Below, in pieces: positions 20,726-32,476 of a DNA stretch of 64,000 nucleotides. A model generated the notes under the pieces. That model saw only the letters and a program-made list of their open reading frames with translations. It had not been told where the DNA came from and did no database searches. The position numbers were made by a program, and so were the translations under genes. The first letter of the stretch is position 1, and every line of letters begins with the position of its first letter. The DNA is from Lepidodermella squamata (lineage: Eukaryota; Gastrotricha). The DNA is taken from the NCBI GenBank assembly GCA_047495785.1, contig JBLDXI010000013.1, forward strand, positions 3,348,001-3,412,000, given 5' to 3'.

Positions 20726-20792
20726 CACAGATATTATAGAAGCTAATCAACGGAAAATTATTTTCATCAGGAGCAGTTATTTAATCACTATA

Positions 20793-23284
20793 TCAAGTCC
20801 CGCAAACGTCTGACTCGGAGTTAAAATAACAGGCATTCAATGAAACGTCACTATAATCCATTCCATTCGAAGATAGAAGAATAAAAGTGTATGTGCCAAT
20901 AGGAGGACATTCAATTACAAGTTTTATGGATTCAGATTGATGCTGCACGCCTGCGTCGAATTCGCCGTAGTCGATGACGACATGTCGTGAATAGTTTTTG
21001 AAGCCATAATATATGAGAAAATCAACTTCCATTAGATCTTCATCGATACAATCATCATTTTCATCTACATCGTCATCGTCATTCGCATCATCTTCATCGT
21101 CATTCTCATCGCCACTGTCCATCTCATCATCGTCGCAATCTTGGCATTTTGAGCAGTCATCGCCCTTGCTCAACGGAATTTCTCCGTCATCTATTCCAGA
21201 CACAGGTAATTGCAACGATATTATGAGTTTCGATGGAGCCGGTTTGCCAGGCCTTTGCTTTACTTCGAAAACAAATTGAAACATTTGTTCGCCTGTTCCA
21301 GCAATATTTTCCTGAGTAACGCAGTTGTTGAGCTGAACGTTGTCTCCAGGAGGGTCCCCCAAATAGTCCGAAATATCACATTTGGTGCGGTTGATAACTA
21401 CCCCGACTCTACTGAAGGCGTCTTCAATATCTTCGACTTCTTTAGATGTCATCCCTGTGACTGCAGCGTATTCCATGATTCCACATAAGCCATCTGCCAT
21501 TTTCAAAAATCCACTCCAGAAAAATCTGTTTCCGCCGTAGAAAACCTTGTAAGCCTTGTAAATGTTCCACCCTCGCATTTGAGACAGCAAGTAGAAAGCG
21601 TGGTTGTAAATTCCGCTGCAGATGTGTACGTCCACCCTCGGCGTGTACTCGCTATATTTCTTTATTTGCTGAGCATCCGACGTCGGTTTTTTCAGATTCC
21701 GAACTAAATTACGGCTCGCAGCGTCCCGGGACTTCTGGGCATCGATGTCGAAGAGCCAGTCAGTTGAACCTCGGACACAAGCACGGACCATCATTGCGGT
21801 GATGTCGCTGAAAGCTGATTTCAAATCGTTTTCATAGTGTGTATCATTATTTCATTTACCTTCGTTCATACAGCCCATTTCGCTCGAGTAAAATAGTTCA
21901 GAGAAGCGGGCGGTTAAAGCGTGGCCGATTTCGTGGGAAACAGAGTCAATGCTCGAGCAAGACGGGTACTCGTTTGAGAAATCTCCATTCCCTGATTTCG
22001 AACATTTAAGCAGCACCGCTGCATGCCAGAATACTGCTTACCGAAAAAAAGGCCATTCTCGTTCCAGAAAGCTATTGCTCGCATTCTACCGTAATTGATA
22101 TGAATTCGCAACGGTTCACCATCCGTTATTAAACCAAAATCATTCAACCCCACTGGATAACCTTTGTATCAGCAGTGTTTTGTTTTTATGAGATTGGCTC
22201 TTACCATGCTTTGCGAGACATTTCTGCGTCTGAATAGCGTAATCGATGCAATCTGCGGCAATGCCGTAGCCTCCATTCACCTATATTACGAAAATTAAGA
22301 ATTCTGAATTAGATCATAAAGATGATACCTCGTTCTCTATAAGAGCTCCGCAGGGATATGCTAATGGCTTACTATCGACACTCGAAGTGTTGCCTTCCAT
22401 ATCGTAAACACTGAAAAATCCTTTGGAGTGTTCAACAATACACTCATCCAGTTCAGTGTGCCTATCCGTAAGATCGAGCTTCACTTTACGCTTGCCAATT
22501 CTTCTGTTGCCCCCTGTAGCGTCGACAGCAAAAGTCGAGGTTGGTGATATTAGTAGCATGGTATCGTTTAATATGTCGTACATACAGACTATTAAGATGG
22601 AGATGATAGAGTAACGATTCATTGAAGTATATAAACACTGAAGAAATCATACAATATCTCTGTGCTTCGTCGAGTTCGTTGATAATCACGATATTTTCGT
22701 GCATTGTCATGGATGTCCTGAACTCATCGAGCCATAAAGATCTGTCGGAATCGTTACTCAATTCAACCCCAATCCCCTGTAAAATGTCGCTTCGTCATCA
22801 TCCTGCCATGCTTCACAATTAGGAAAGCTACCTCCGTGAAGTTGTATTGCTCGGCAAGTCCCGCCATGCAAGCGATGTAGGCTGTCTGACTGCTTATATT
22901 CTGCGCGGCTTCGATTACTCGTTTGGCTAATTCGTCAAAACGAGGTATTTCGTCCAGTATTTGGCCACTCAATGCGTATTGTATGGCTTCTGTTTCGTCT
23001 TCCGTGAACACGAGATTGTAATTGTCCAGGTTATAGCCGCCAAAGACGAGATTGAACGTGAGTAAGCGTCGACCATCAGGCAGTTCTTCGTCATCGGCTA
23101 ACGTAAGGTTGCTATTCGGTGATAAGTCCAGCAATTCCTCGATCGTCGGCTTTTCGAAGATATAGTCATTTAGAATTGTGACATTCAGCCGATCGGAATT
23201 TTTTATCAAAAAGATTCCACTGGCTTTGGTTTCTAAACAAATCCAAATTAACACGGGAAAAGCTTGAACCAAGCTAAGTTTCAT
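20793..23284 (-). CDS. secreted thermolysin-family (M4) metallopeptidase, copy B
   Basis: Seven exons with the same structure as copy A: 22832-23284, 22653-22776, 22329-22588, 22205-22280, 22042-22152, 21860-21991 and 20793-21814; 725 residues in phase. Signal peptide from MKLSLVQAFPVLIWICLETKAS. Zinc motif HEIGH, third ligand in GCMNEAFSD (junction NE|AFSD), and HICSGIYNHAFYLLS as in copy A. All catalytic residues are kept. The acidic linker is longer than in A (about 50 residues, with a CSKCQDC insert), and divergence from A is clearly greater than between the two P450s. An extracellular endopeptidase, perhaps digestive or cuticle-directed; its role is not shown by the sequence. Confidence 0.85.
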
Positions 23285-23346
23285 TGTTGGAACGATGCGA
23301 TGCAATGCACGCGACACCACCTTCACAATAGGCTGTTATTCAAATA

Positions 23347-23402
23347 ATGGCGAGCTGCATTATTCTCCCACCCCGATAAACTTCAGCTGCAGAAATGGAA
23401 CC
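23347..23402 (-). promoter_or_regulatory. conserved upstream block of M4 peptidase B
   Basis: Contains GCGAGCTGCATTATTCT (23350-23366) followed by CTTCAGCT and ATGGAACC, matching the block upstream of copy A. Confidence 0.5.
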
Positions 23403-24450
23403 TACAATGAGGGTGACTATTTTCGCCTAGCAGCAGCGGAGTTTTTGCTATCATACTTGTCATAAGTATTGTTAATGCCCTATTTTCTGCCTTTGAAATG
23501 TTTCAATCGTCATTTCACCTAGGGCTGACTCATCCAATTGTTGTCAAATTTCGAACCATTGGGGAACATGTTCGATTTTTTTAGACGGAAGAATATATAT
23601 GTTTTATGCAGCTTTTTACGCTGAAGACAACAGCTCAAAGAATTCGGAGAAAAGAATTAGCAGACTGCTTATTTTGCCTGTATGAAAATATCCACTTTTA
23701 AGGTGGTATTAAAAATCTGAAAAATTCTAAATTGGATATTTCAAGCCGAGATGATTTTCGTAAAAGTGACCAACTTTAAGAAAATTAAAAAAAAAGTTAG
23801 AAAAAAACCGTCTCATGAGACGAGAGACGAGACTCATTCGATAGAGGAGCGCTTCTAGTATTCCGGAAAATGTGTTTGAAATTTGTGGGAAATGAAACAT
23901 TTTTTCTGTGAATTTTAGAAAATAATTACAAATCGGAAAAATTACAATGGGCGGATAGGGCGATGAGTGAATAAAAATGAAGATCGCGTGCCCACTTTTT
24001 CACGTTTAGGTGTGAATTTATTTACTATAGGAAGATCGCTATAGTATATATTTCTGATCTGTATAGAGTTGTCTATGACTCCTGTAATTCTCGTGACTTT
24101 AGGAAAGGTCACCATGTTTCCTCAAGAAAAAAAACATTTTTCTATCAAGAGGCGAAACGCCTACTAAAATCTTGCTTTGCGGATCCAAAATTTGCGGTAA
24201 ACGTCGTCCATGTTCATAAAACAAGAGCTATGAACCGAGCTTATCCCGACCAGAGTCTCCAAAATTGGCAGATCGACCCACTCGGTGAAAAAAAAAATAA
24301 TACCAGTTAAATTTTGTGATTTATTGCTTTGATTTCAGATCAGTAAAAAAAGAAAGCAGCAAAGGTGGAGATGTTCGAAATTTGTTTTAGAAACTCGCGT
24401 CGAACCAAGTAAATTGAGCACAACAACAAATGAAAATTTGGCCACACATT
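23403..24450. other. intergenic
   Basis: AT-rich spacer between the peptidase B promoter and the 3' end of the glycine/methionine repeat gene. A short GAGACGAGAGACGAGAC run lies near 23818. No gene seen. Confidence 0.45.
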
Positions 24451-25626
24451 TTACAGTTGAATATTATAATCTTGATGATCAGTGGTGCCGGTATTAGCAG
24501 CAGTATTCAGCTCGTCATAAGAGCCTCCTGTTTGGCCCGCCTGCTGGGCCGTCTCGTCGCCAACAATCTGCAGCGAATCTTCTCCTCCATTGTCCGCGCC
24601 GTTATTCGAGTTGATAGGCGCCGCTTTTGTCGTAGTTCTCCCGCTTCGCCCGCCAAGGTAATACCCAGCATTAGGGTCAACCATGCCTCCATTGAAACCA
24701 GGTTGATAGCCAGGTCCAGGTGGCATCATTCCAGGGTTACCCATTGCCATACCGGGGTTCGGGCCCATCATGCCTTGGTTCGGCGCGCCCATATACCCAG
24801 GGTTGCCACCCATTCCAACATTGGGCCCCATCATTCCGGGATTACCACCCATTCCAACATTGGGTCCCATCATTCCCGGGTTACCACCCATTCCCATTCC
24901 GGGGTTAGCACCCATTCCACCATTGGGCCCCATCATGCCTGGATTACCGCCCATTCCCATTCCAGGGTTCCCCATCATACCCGAGTTAGGCCCCATCATT
25001 CCGGCATTGCCCATACCAGCATTGGGACCATACCCTTGATTCCCGTACATACCGCCAGGCTGCTGATATCCGCCGCCCATTGGCTGGTTGTAACCTCCCA
25101 TGCCGCCTATAAATTGATACAAAATTAAGGTTGATTCATCGGATTTTTCTTTCAATTTCTTACCCATTCCAGGCCTCGGTCCATAACCAGGTCCCATTGG
25201 CTGCTGCATGTCGGGTTGATAGCCACCATTGTCCCAATTATTGTTACCAGTGGAAATCATCGCTCCTGGTTTGTTATGAGTCTCCATGCCGGTGTTCAGG
25301 TCCCATGTTTGTTTTTTCTTATCTGCTGAGAAGATGTCAGCAATGGCGCCAAGCGCCCCCAACAAACCGCCGCCATTATTCGGCGGCCGGTTATTCGGAT
25401 AGTTGTTGTTGTTGTAGCCGTAGTTGTCATTGCCATAGTAACGACCCTGCGCCGAGCCATGGCGCCTAAACCGAAGCTTGAACAGGGGCGATTTAACGGA
25501 TTCGGACGTAATGGGTATCGGTGTCGACGCAGTGGTTCCTAACGTGGTCATTAGCGCGTAATCCGGCGGCGCCGGCATCGCGTCGACGCAAAGAACCGCA
25601 CAAATCGCAACAATTACCGCCAACAT
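24451..25626 (-). CDS. secreted Gly/Met/Asn/Pro repeat protein
   Basis: Signal peptide MLAVIVAICAVLCVDA, then a basic segment with a possible RFRR cleavage site, a Tyr/Asn/Gly-rich stretch, and a long block of MMGPNxGMGGNPG-type repeats of 8-14 residues (about residues 190-320). The tail is Ala/Thr/Gln-rich. One GT-AG intron at 25107-25163 is 57 nt with no stop, so both spliced (372 residues) and unspliced (391 residues) forms are in frame. An ATG 36 nt upstream (25662) exists, but a TATA box at 25676-25682 would put the transcript start downstream of it, so I use 25626. Composition resembles structural secreted proteins of cuticle, egg shell or glue; no named family is recognised. Confidence 0.75.
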   Translation of the reverse strand: MLAVIVAICAVLCVDAMPAPPDYALMTTLGTTASTPIPITSESVKSPLFKLRFRRHGSAQGRYYGNDNYGYNNNNYPNNRPPNNGGGLLGALGAIADIFSADKKKQTWDLNTGMETHNKPGAMISTGNNNWDNGGYQPDMQQPMGPGYGPRPGMGKKLKEKSDESTLILYQFIGGMGGYNQPMGGGYQQPGGMYGNQGYGPNAGMGNAGMMGPNSGMMGNPGMGMGGNPGMMGPNGGMGANPGMGMGGNPGMMGPNVGMGGNPGMMGPNVGMGGNPGYMGAPNQGMMGPNPGMAMGNPGMMPPGPGYQPGFNGGMVDPNAGYYLGGRSGRTTTKAAPINSNNGADNGGEDSLQIVGDETAQQAGQTGGSYDELNTAANTGTTDHQDYNIQL

Positions 25627-25675
25627 CTGTTTCGTTTTAAAGTAACACGCACCTAGAAACACGAAATTTGAACCG

Positions 25676-25682
25676 TTTTATA
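25676..25682 (-). promoter_or_regulatory. TATA box of the Gly/Met repeat gene
   Basis: Minus-strand TATAAAA in the context CGCTATAAAACGG, 50 nt before the chosen ATG. It supports the inner start codon. Confidence 0.65.
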
Positions 25683-25689
25683 GCGAGAG

Positions 25690-28600
25690 GGTGTCATTAT
25701 ACAGCGACCGGCGCCTCTGGGGCCAGATAAAGGGAGTAATCTGGTCTAATGAGACAAAGCTCGCCGACCCGAAGCTTGTTATTTCTCGGCGTCACGAGCT
25801 GGTAGCAGGTAAACAATAATACTAATATTGTTATGTATTATAAGCGGGTGAGGTATGCGTGAGAACTAGCGCTTGCGGGCGGAAGTCAGCTAACTGAGCA
25901 AATACTTCTCGTCTTCGAAAGTGTTGATGCAGAGTGTGGCACGAGTAGCCGCGCCCGCCCCTCATACGAAATAATAATGGCTTACGAACGAACCGCAAAC
26001 ACAACAAAATCTGTTGCACGTTTGCGTATTATGATTCCGTGTCAAACAAAAATATTATAACAAAAATGTATCCTCCTCTCGAGCCAACAACAGAAAGGCG
26101 ACAACAGTCGTCTCGCTATTCGGTGTTGAAGCAGAGCACAAATATTTGAGTGGTAAGGGCGGAAAGCTTTTGGCGCCACACGGTTTACTCAAGACGGTAC
26201 ATTTTTCAGCAGCTACCTTAAAATATGACGCCATATTACGCTGACTTGGCCGGAAAAACACGAGACACGAAATTCCTTCGAGTGATTTTATTATCGATTT
26301 TTCTGGAACGATGCAAGTGACCTATTTAATTTTTCATACGATCAACCCTGATTGTTTTGCGATTATTGATTTTCTCCCAGTGCAAATCCTGGACATTATG
26401 TCGGTGCAGTTTTATAGATTTATAAGTTACGGTAATATGCTTTGAAATCACCTAGGAGCTCAACAGTCGTCTCGCCTTTCATCGTATTGAGGCGTCGGTG
26501 CTGAAATAATTACCTTTAAAACTTTGATGAGCCTTTCTCACACCCGTTCTATTTTGTTTTGTCTGTTTTGGCAATAAATTCGCGGCGTATTGGCATCGTA
26601 AAAGCACAGGAAAAAAAATAATCGCACCGATTGATCCTCTCGCTTGCTTTTGATTGATATACGTTTTTTTCGCACACAGATGAACCTTGCGTGCTGCCAC
26701 TATACAAAATGGCTTCTTCATTTTTTTGCGCACGCTCCGTGTTTTATTATTACTCGCACGCGCGCTGTGCGTTTTCAATAAGGCCTCACGATACGTGCAG
26801 TATTATAATTGCGCCAATTTTTTGTTCGTTCTATGTGCCCTGTGCTTTTAAACCCTGAGTACATTTTTTACTTAGTTTTTTTTCGCGTTGAACCGGCGTA
26901 GTGTTACCCCATCGTCCTCGACGTCGATCTGCCTTATACACGTGTACAAAACGTGCAGACAATAATGAAGCGGGAGAAACGAGGCCTTCGTGCAAATTCA
27001 TGAAAAAAACTCGCCGCCGTAGTAGTTGTTGCTGCTTGATAAAAGCGAAAAGCCGCGTTTTGACATCGACACCTAGAATCAGCGGCTTGAGCGCGAAAAA
27101 AATGAAACCTGGCGACCATTGAGTGCCCACCACTCGAGTAATAAAAAAACATCACCAATCTCCGGATTATTAATATATCTTTTTTATTATTCAACAGAAA
27201 CGTAGAATATGCGCCGCTTCTAATGCGCGTATAAAACTCCTTGTTGTTCAGAAGTTTACTTCTTCTTTCTTTCCATCAGTCAATCAATCAACTCGACGAA
27301 ATTGATATAGATATATAGATGTAGTGTGACGTGAATGCGGTTATAAATGATGATGATAATGGATATATAACGAATGCGGATAACATACTTTTTCCATCAT
27401 TCCAGCTTAATGTGTGTTTATCTGTTACACCTACAACACGCCACAGTTAGATTCCGATCAACTCTTCTACCGGTGAAGCGCGACGGTTGGTAGATGTACG
27501 AAGCAAGAATGCGCGATGAATTTTAAACGTAGTCTCAGTCTCACAGGTTACGTAAGCACAAAAAGTAGAATGACGCAAGAATTTTTTTTTTCGAAAAAAT
27601 CCGCCTTAAAAAATTAATGTTATAATCCACTCATCTTCTGATCGTTCAGTCAGTTCAGGCATATCATTTAAATAGCCACCCTATCGCGTTTGAATCAATT
27701 CGTTAAATAACATTCATATAATTGTAACAATCAAATTTTAAAAGAGCTAGGAGAAAGTACTTGTTGAACATTGAAGCGAAGGAGCGAGAGGTCGGACAAT
27801 TTTTTGTATATTATTATTTTGCTTTCAAGTTTCAAAACATGTATAAAAACGAAGTAGGTAACAGTTTAGTTGCAAAAAGCACGCTGATTTTTTTCGCTGA
27901 AGAGTTGCAGGAAAACGTTCAGATTTTCATCATTTCCATCATCATTACTTCATCAACTAAGTAGTAGTAGTAGTAGTAGTTTAATACAATTGCAGGGCAG
28001 GTTTAAGTAGCTCGCTTTGCTGTCGGGAGATTTCGCGCGCGCGGTAAAAAATTAGATAAAATTACGAGATTAAAATGACAGAAAATTCACAGATAAATAT
28101 GACACGGATGGCTAGTAGTGAATGAAACGTACAAAAAATCGGGTATAAAAAAAGAGAAATTTTTGCTTTTAGCATATTTTTTTTCGTTGATTATCTGAAT
28201 TGGCAGGGTGCAATGTGAACTGCAAATTAGGATGGCATTTTCTTCTATTACTAAAATCGACTACCACATAACAGCAGATAGCATATTGCGGACTGAGAGA
28301 GAGAGAGAAAGGAAACAGCTATCAGGTGATATATATGAAAATTTGTCTCGCCGTATAAAAACAACTCGAATTAAACAGAAAAGCACTCAAACGAACGATT
28401 GAACGAATAATACGACACCAGGCATACAAATGAGAGAACAATGATAGCAAATAAAAACATCGTCAGTAGGTATAAAAATTGAATTTTCAATCACTAGCTT
28501 ATTCTACTCATTATTTTCTAAACCCCAGGACATCAAAACAAGTACAAAATTAAATACCACGAAACTAAATATCATATATATAATATATAACGATAAATTC

Positions 28601-29963
28601 AGTGCAAGAGACAACGCAGAGAGAGATTAACAAACGACGATTAACATCAATAATTTGAAAGAAAATATGTAGAGACGAGACCGCGGCATATACACATACG
28701 AAAACTAACGTTGTATGTGATATTAAATTTTCAATTTTAATCAGGTATACAAAATAGTGTACTTAGAGAAGAAACGAAACAATCGTTCAGGAGGCGATGA
28801 AATTTTTTTGATACTGTTGTTTCATTTATTCAGGTGGAGAAAAACAACACAAAGCGAGCACGTGGGTGCATCAGAAAAGGCTTGGTTTCTTTCTCTCGCT
28901 TAGCAATAAATTGAAAGTACGTCGTTATTTTTCAATTCCTTTCAGTCGTTGTCGTTAATCGATATAAATAAAAACATTATAATTTTTTCGCGAAGAAAAA
29001 ACTTGGCAGCTTTTGTTGATTCGAGATAAATTTCCGAGTGAAATTCTGCATAATCATTTCAATCGTTCGATGAAGGTAGTAATCAAGTAAAAGAGAATAA
29101 ATATCGATACTGCTTCATTCTCCATCTTTCTTATTCAATCGTGACGCGAATATCAAATGTCTGAGAAGAGATGACGTCGTTGCTTTTCATTACCAGTATT
29201 ATTATTATTATATTTATTAAACATCAGATGGCACCATGAAGCGACTAGTGTGTATTTAGATGCGGCTGTTTGTAGGCTAGGCTATCTACTTCTTATTCGT
29301 ATAAGACGTCCCCTTTGCAATTCGCAGAAGCAAAAAGTAGTACGACGTGCGCACGCAGTAGACAACATGCATGTAGAGTAAGAAGCCAGAGAGCGCAGGT
29401 AGGTTCTGTTTGTTTGCATACAGATTTCGTCAGAGTGAGAAAAAACCAAGGAAAGCTGCGTTGCGCAGCGCTACAAAAAACCGTAGCGCGCTTCCAAGTG
29501 GTCGGTCTGGTTTTTTTTCACAGACAGCGTATATCAAGAGCGAGTAACTCAGTCTTGTACAGCAAAAGGCAGGCAGGTCTTCACTTATCAAAAATGAAAG
29601 GAAATAAATCTCTTAGTCGATCATCAATCTTCTTTCAGGTGAAACAATCAGAGGTTTTTTGAACATTGAAGGCGATCATCAAGTAGTTGAAGCACACGAA
29701 GACAATGTGTCACAAACCTATGCCGCATTACATTCAATCCAGATTTTTCTAAAAGGTGAATTGAAATTCGAACAGAATTCACACTTCACGTTCACCAGAG
29801 TAATGTTGTTTGTTGTTTTTTCAATATAATAATAACAATAGTCCAAGTGGATAAATTCGAGTAAAAAACTAATGAATTACGAAGTATAACGGTGACAAAT
29901 AAAATCAGGACGATCCAAGTCGGGTGCCGTCAAGTTGATTGAAGACACTGGTGCGGAAATAAT
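25690..29963. other. gene-poor 4.3 kb, probably including a long 3' UTR
   Basis: No convincing coding exon on either strand. The right part probably carries the 3' untranslated region of the TP53INP-type gene, whose stop is at 29964. The sequence is AT-rich with short simple repeats: (GTA)n at 27961-27980, a GAGA run near 28294, and TATATA near 28573. CAACAGTCGTCTCGC occurs twice (about 26102 and 26462), each time near a sequence reading GAGGCGACGA-like, so a short dispersed repeat may be present. Confidence 0.4.
27961..27980. repeat. (GTA)n microsatellite
   Basis: Uninterrupted GTA/TAG trinucleotide run of about 20 nt. Confidence 0.9.
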
Positions 29964-30869
29964 TTAACGACCTGTACCGCACGGCTTGGGCTGGAACAGC
30001 GGTGGACCGCGTTTGCCCTTGTTGTTGGCGTTGGCCGCACGGCTCATCCTGCGGAAGGCTTGGCGTGAGAGAAGCCATGGAGGAGTGTTGCCATCATGAG
30101 GCGACGGGCGCACTCCCTGGTTCGCTGCAAGGCGCGCATTACGAGCAGCTGAGCGGGTATTACGCGATGGCGTGGTATTGTTAGCAACTTGGCGGTTATG
30201 ACGAGCAGGTGGCGAATTTTCATGAGCTCGTGTCGACGCTATTATTAACGCATGATTAAAGCAACAGAATTAAACAGTGATTAAAAGCTTACAGTTTTCA
30301 GTTTCCATTCCCTCATCGCCGTATTCAGAGTTAACAGCAGAAATAGCGTCAATAATTGCATTACGACAAACATTAACGGCAGCTTCAGGTGAAACGTAAA
30401 CAGACATGCTTGGGTGCTCGATCAATAAATTATCCATAGGGCTCGCTGCAATCGGGGGCAGCGGGCGACGAGTCACGAAACAAGCAGGCGGTGTTACTAG
30501 CCAGCCACTGGCATCAGAGTCAGCCGAATTCGGAGTGGCTGGAGGTGACTGGCTAGATCTTGAGGCCAAACCCGGCACGAATTCCTCAGGCTTAGTTTTA
30601 ACAGCTTCGCTGCAACCTTGCGGTTCAATATCTACATTTTTATTGAGGACGTCCACAAAAACCCAATCCTCCTGGCCTCGATTTTCTTCATCAAAGGAGA
30701 AATTGGCTGGCAACTGACTACTTCGCATTGGACAGTGAGCGTTAGTTACGAGGTTAGCGCATGTCGAGGTATTATTAACCGCCTCGACCTCGGCTTTCTG
30801 AGTTGTGCCTTGAGGAACGTCATCGTTCGGATTGCTTCCGAAAACAAAAGCTGACAGCCGGGTAATCAT
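29964..30869 (-). CDS. TP53INP: TP53INP-type autophagy/transcription cofactor protein
   Basis: Two exons, 30293-30869 and 29964-30238, phase 1, 283 residues. The start MITRLSAFVFGSN corresponds to the short N-terminal start of TP53INP proteins. An acidic LIR motif (QEDWVFVDVL) should bind ATG8/LC3 proteins. The two family hallmarks follow in order: GWLVTPPACF and, about 12 residues on, SPMDNLLIEHPSMSVYV, which is almost the same in vertebrate TP53INP1/2. The second exon is Arg/Asn/Ala-rich, with RQAFRRMSRAAN and a Pro/Lys-rich end, like the basic vertebrate C-terminus. Known role of the family: shuttling between nucleus and autophagosomes, promoting autophagy. An upstream hydrophobic in-frame stretch exists, but a good acceptor (TTACGTAG) just before the ATG suggests it is intronic. 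Confidence 0.88.
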
Positions 30870-30956
30870 AAAGTCTACGTAAAGAACAAAATAATTGATA
30901 AATTGAAAGCATCTAATGACGTTGACCCGAGGAATAATCATTGCTATTGGAATCAC

Positions 30957-31856
30957 ACAGCTGAGGCATATTACAACATAGAGAATGGAGAGATATTTTG
31001 TTCTGCCTAATCATAAGCATCTATGATAAACCCATGACCTCCGAGTTTGATTGCAAAGTCTCACGAGAGTGAAAGGTGTTCAAATGGCAATGGAAAAGGC
31101 CATAAAAGGGAATGAGAGAAAGGAACACAAAGGAACGATACGAGACTTTTCTGCACCCAACGACCAAAACCTCAAACAAAGAAGGAGCGCGGGCCAAACA
31201 AAAACTATTCTTCCGCAACCTTTTATAAATTTATACGAATAATCAAATTTATTATATATGACATTTCAGAAATATTTTATTACATCATACGTGAAAATAA
31301 TCATATGATCAAAATTGGGCACCGTCGCCAATGAAAACATCTTAGCTCCGCCCATTTCTCAAGTTGGTTGGCAGACCAAGGCTCTGAACCAGCTTCTAAC
31401 CTGGCTGACGGATGACCGATGCTAGAATATTAGCATCAAGATGAAGCGGGATGTCGAAGACCTTTTGGGCTAACTGTTTTAGTCGTAAACCGGTGACTGA
31501 AGTTTGTGAGTTGTTCGTTCGGCATGAAAACGATTTTCTGCAATCAATTGCCCAACGGCACTCGACCCGTTTCCCATTTGCCCAGTGCCCATCGTGCTAA
31601 ATCGACTTATTAAAGATGGCGACAAATGGTTGGATTAAATGATTGACGATAATGAGTGGTTTAAGGTGCAATATGCCGAAGATTGAGTTATTCTTGCAGT
31701 TAATTCAGTGTGCATGGACATGGTGATGATTGTGTACAATATACATCTACCAGAGCAATCGAAATGCTACCCTTTAGACCTACCGATTTGCTATTGTTTC
31801 TGCTTTCTCGGCTGCAGAATCCATTCTTTGTCTTATAGACATTTAAAAGAGGCAGA
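30957..31856. other. divergent intergenic region
   Basis: Between TP53INP (-) and the CISD cluster (+). No coding exon seen. Confidence 0.45.
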
Positions 31857-32364
31857 ATGTCACTACTTACGATTACAACGCGCCGTTGTCTTTTAAATCA
31901 GTCAATTGCCTCGGCTCGGCATTTGAGCAGCACCGGTGGTGTGAAAGATCCGAAATTGATGGAAAAATTATGCCCGAAAGTTGCTCAATACGCTCCTTTT
32001 AAAATTGAAGATCTCAAGGAGGGCGAAGAAAAGCGATGGTGTCGTTGTGGATTATCTTCGAAACAAGTAAACATTAGAATTTGTGCTGACGATTTCTTGA
32101 ATTATGTGAACAATCTAGCCGTGGTGTGACGGTAGCCATAAAGGTACTGGTTATGGCTCGATGAAATGGATAGTTCCGGCGAATAAGGGAAAACCGTTCT
32201 TTCTATGTGGGTGTAAGCATAGCAAGCATGCACCTCTATGTGACGGCCGACACTCCAAAATCACCGACTTGATCGCTGAGCGCCAACATAAGTGTTCAGA
32301 CAAAGCTAAACACGTCGAAACTCTGAAATTATGTACATCTTGTGGATGGTCCCCTACCCTTTAA
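31857..32364 (+). CDS. CISD3-type double-CDGSH iron-sulfur protein, copy 1 (mitochondrial)
   Basis: Two exons, 31857-32066 and 32119-32364, phase 0, 151 residues. The Arg/Ser/Leu-rich N-terminus (MSLLTITTRRCLLNQSIASA) is a typical mitochondrial targeting sequence. First CDGSH: WCRCGLSSKQ joined across the intron to PWCDGSH. Second: FFLCGC...PLCDGRH. The three Cys and one His of both 2Fe-2S sites are present (C-x-C...C-x3-H). The C-terminal CTSCGW is also found in copies 2 and 3. CISD3 (MiNT) is a matrix protein with two 2Fe-2S clusters in one chain, involved in iron and redox balance. First of three tandem genes with the intron at the same place. Confidence 0.9.
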
Positions 32365-32476
32365 CTTCAACGATATCTATTATCGCCACCACTTTAGTCA
32401 AAATGTGTTACTCCAGCCTCACTTTGTGGTTTGGCTATAAATGGAGCTAATTATATGCAGCTTTTCCTCCTATAGA

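Noticed and set aside
24430-25128. Long plus-strand frame rich in His/Thr/Ser repeats
   Set aside because: Mirror of the glycine/methionine repeat gene on the other strand, which has a signal peptide, TATA box and intron.
29315-29662. Plus-strand frame of 115 residues
   Set aside because: No domain, biased composition, and it lies in the likely 3' UTR of the TP53INP gene.
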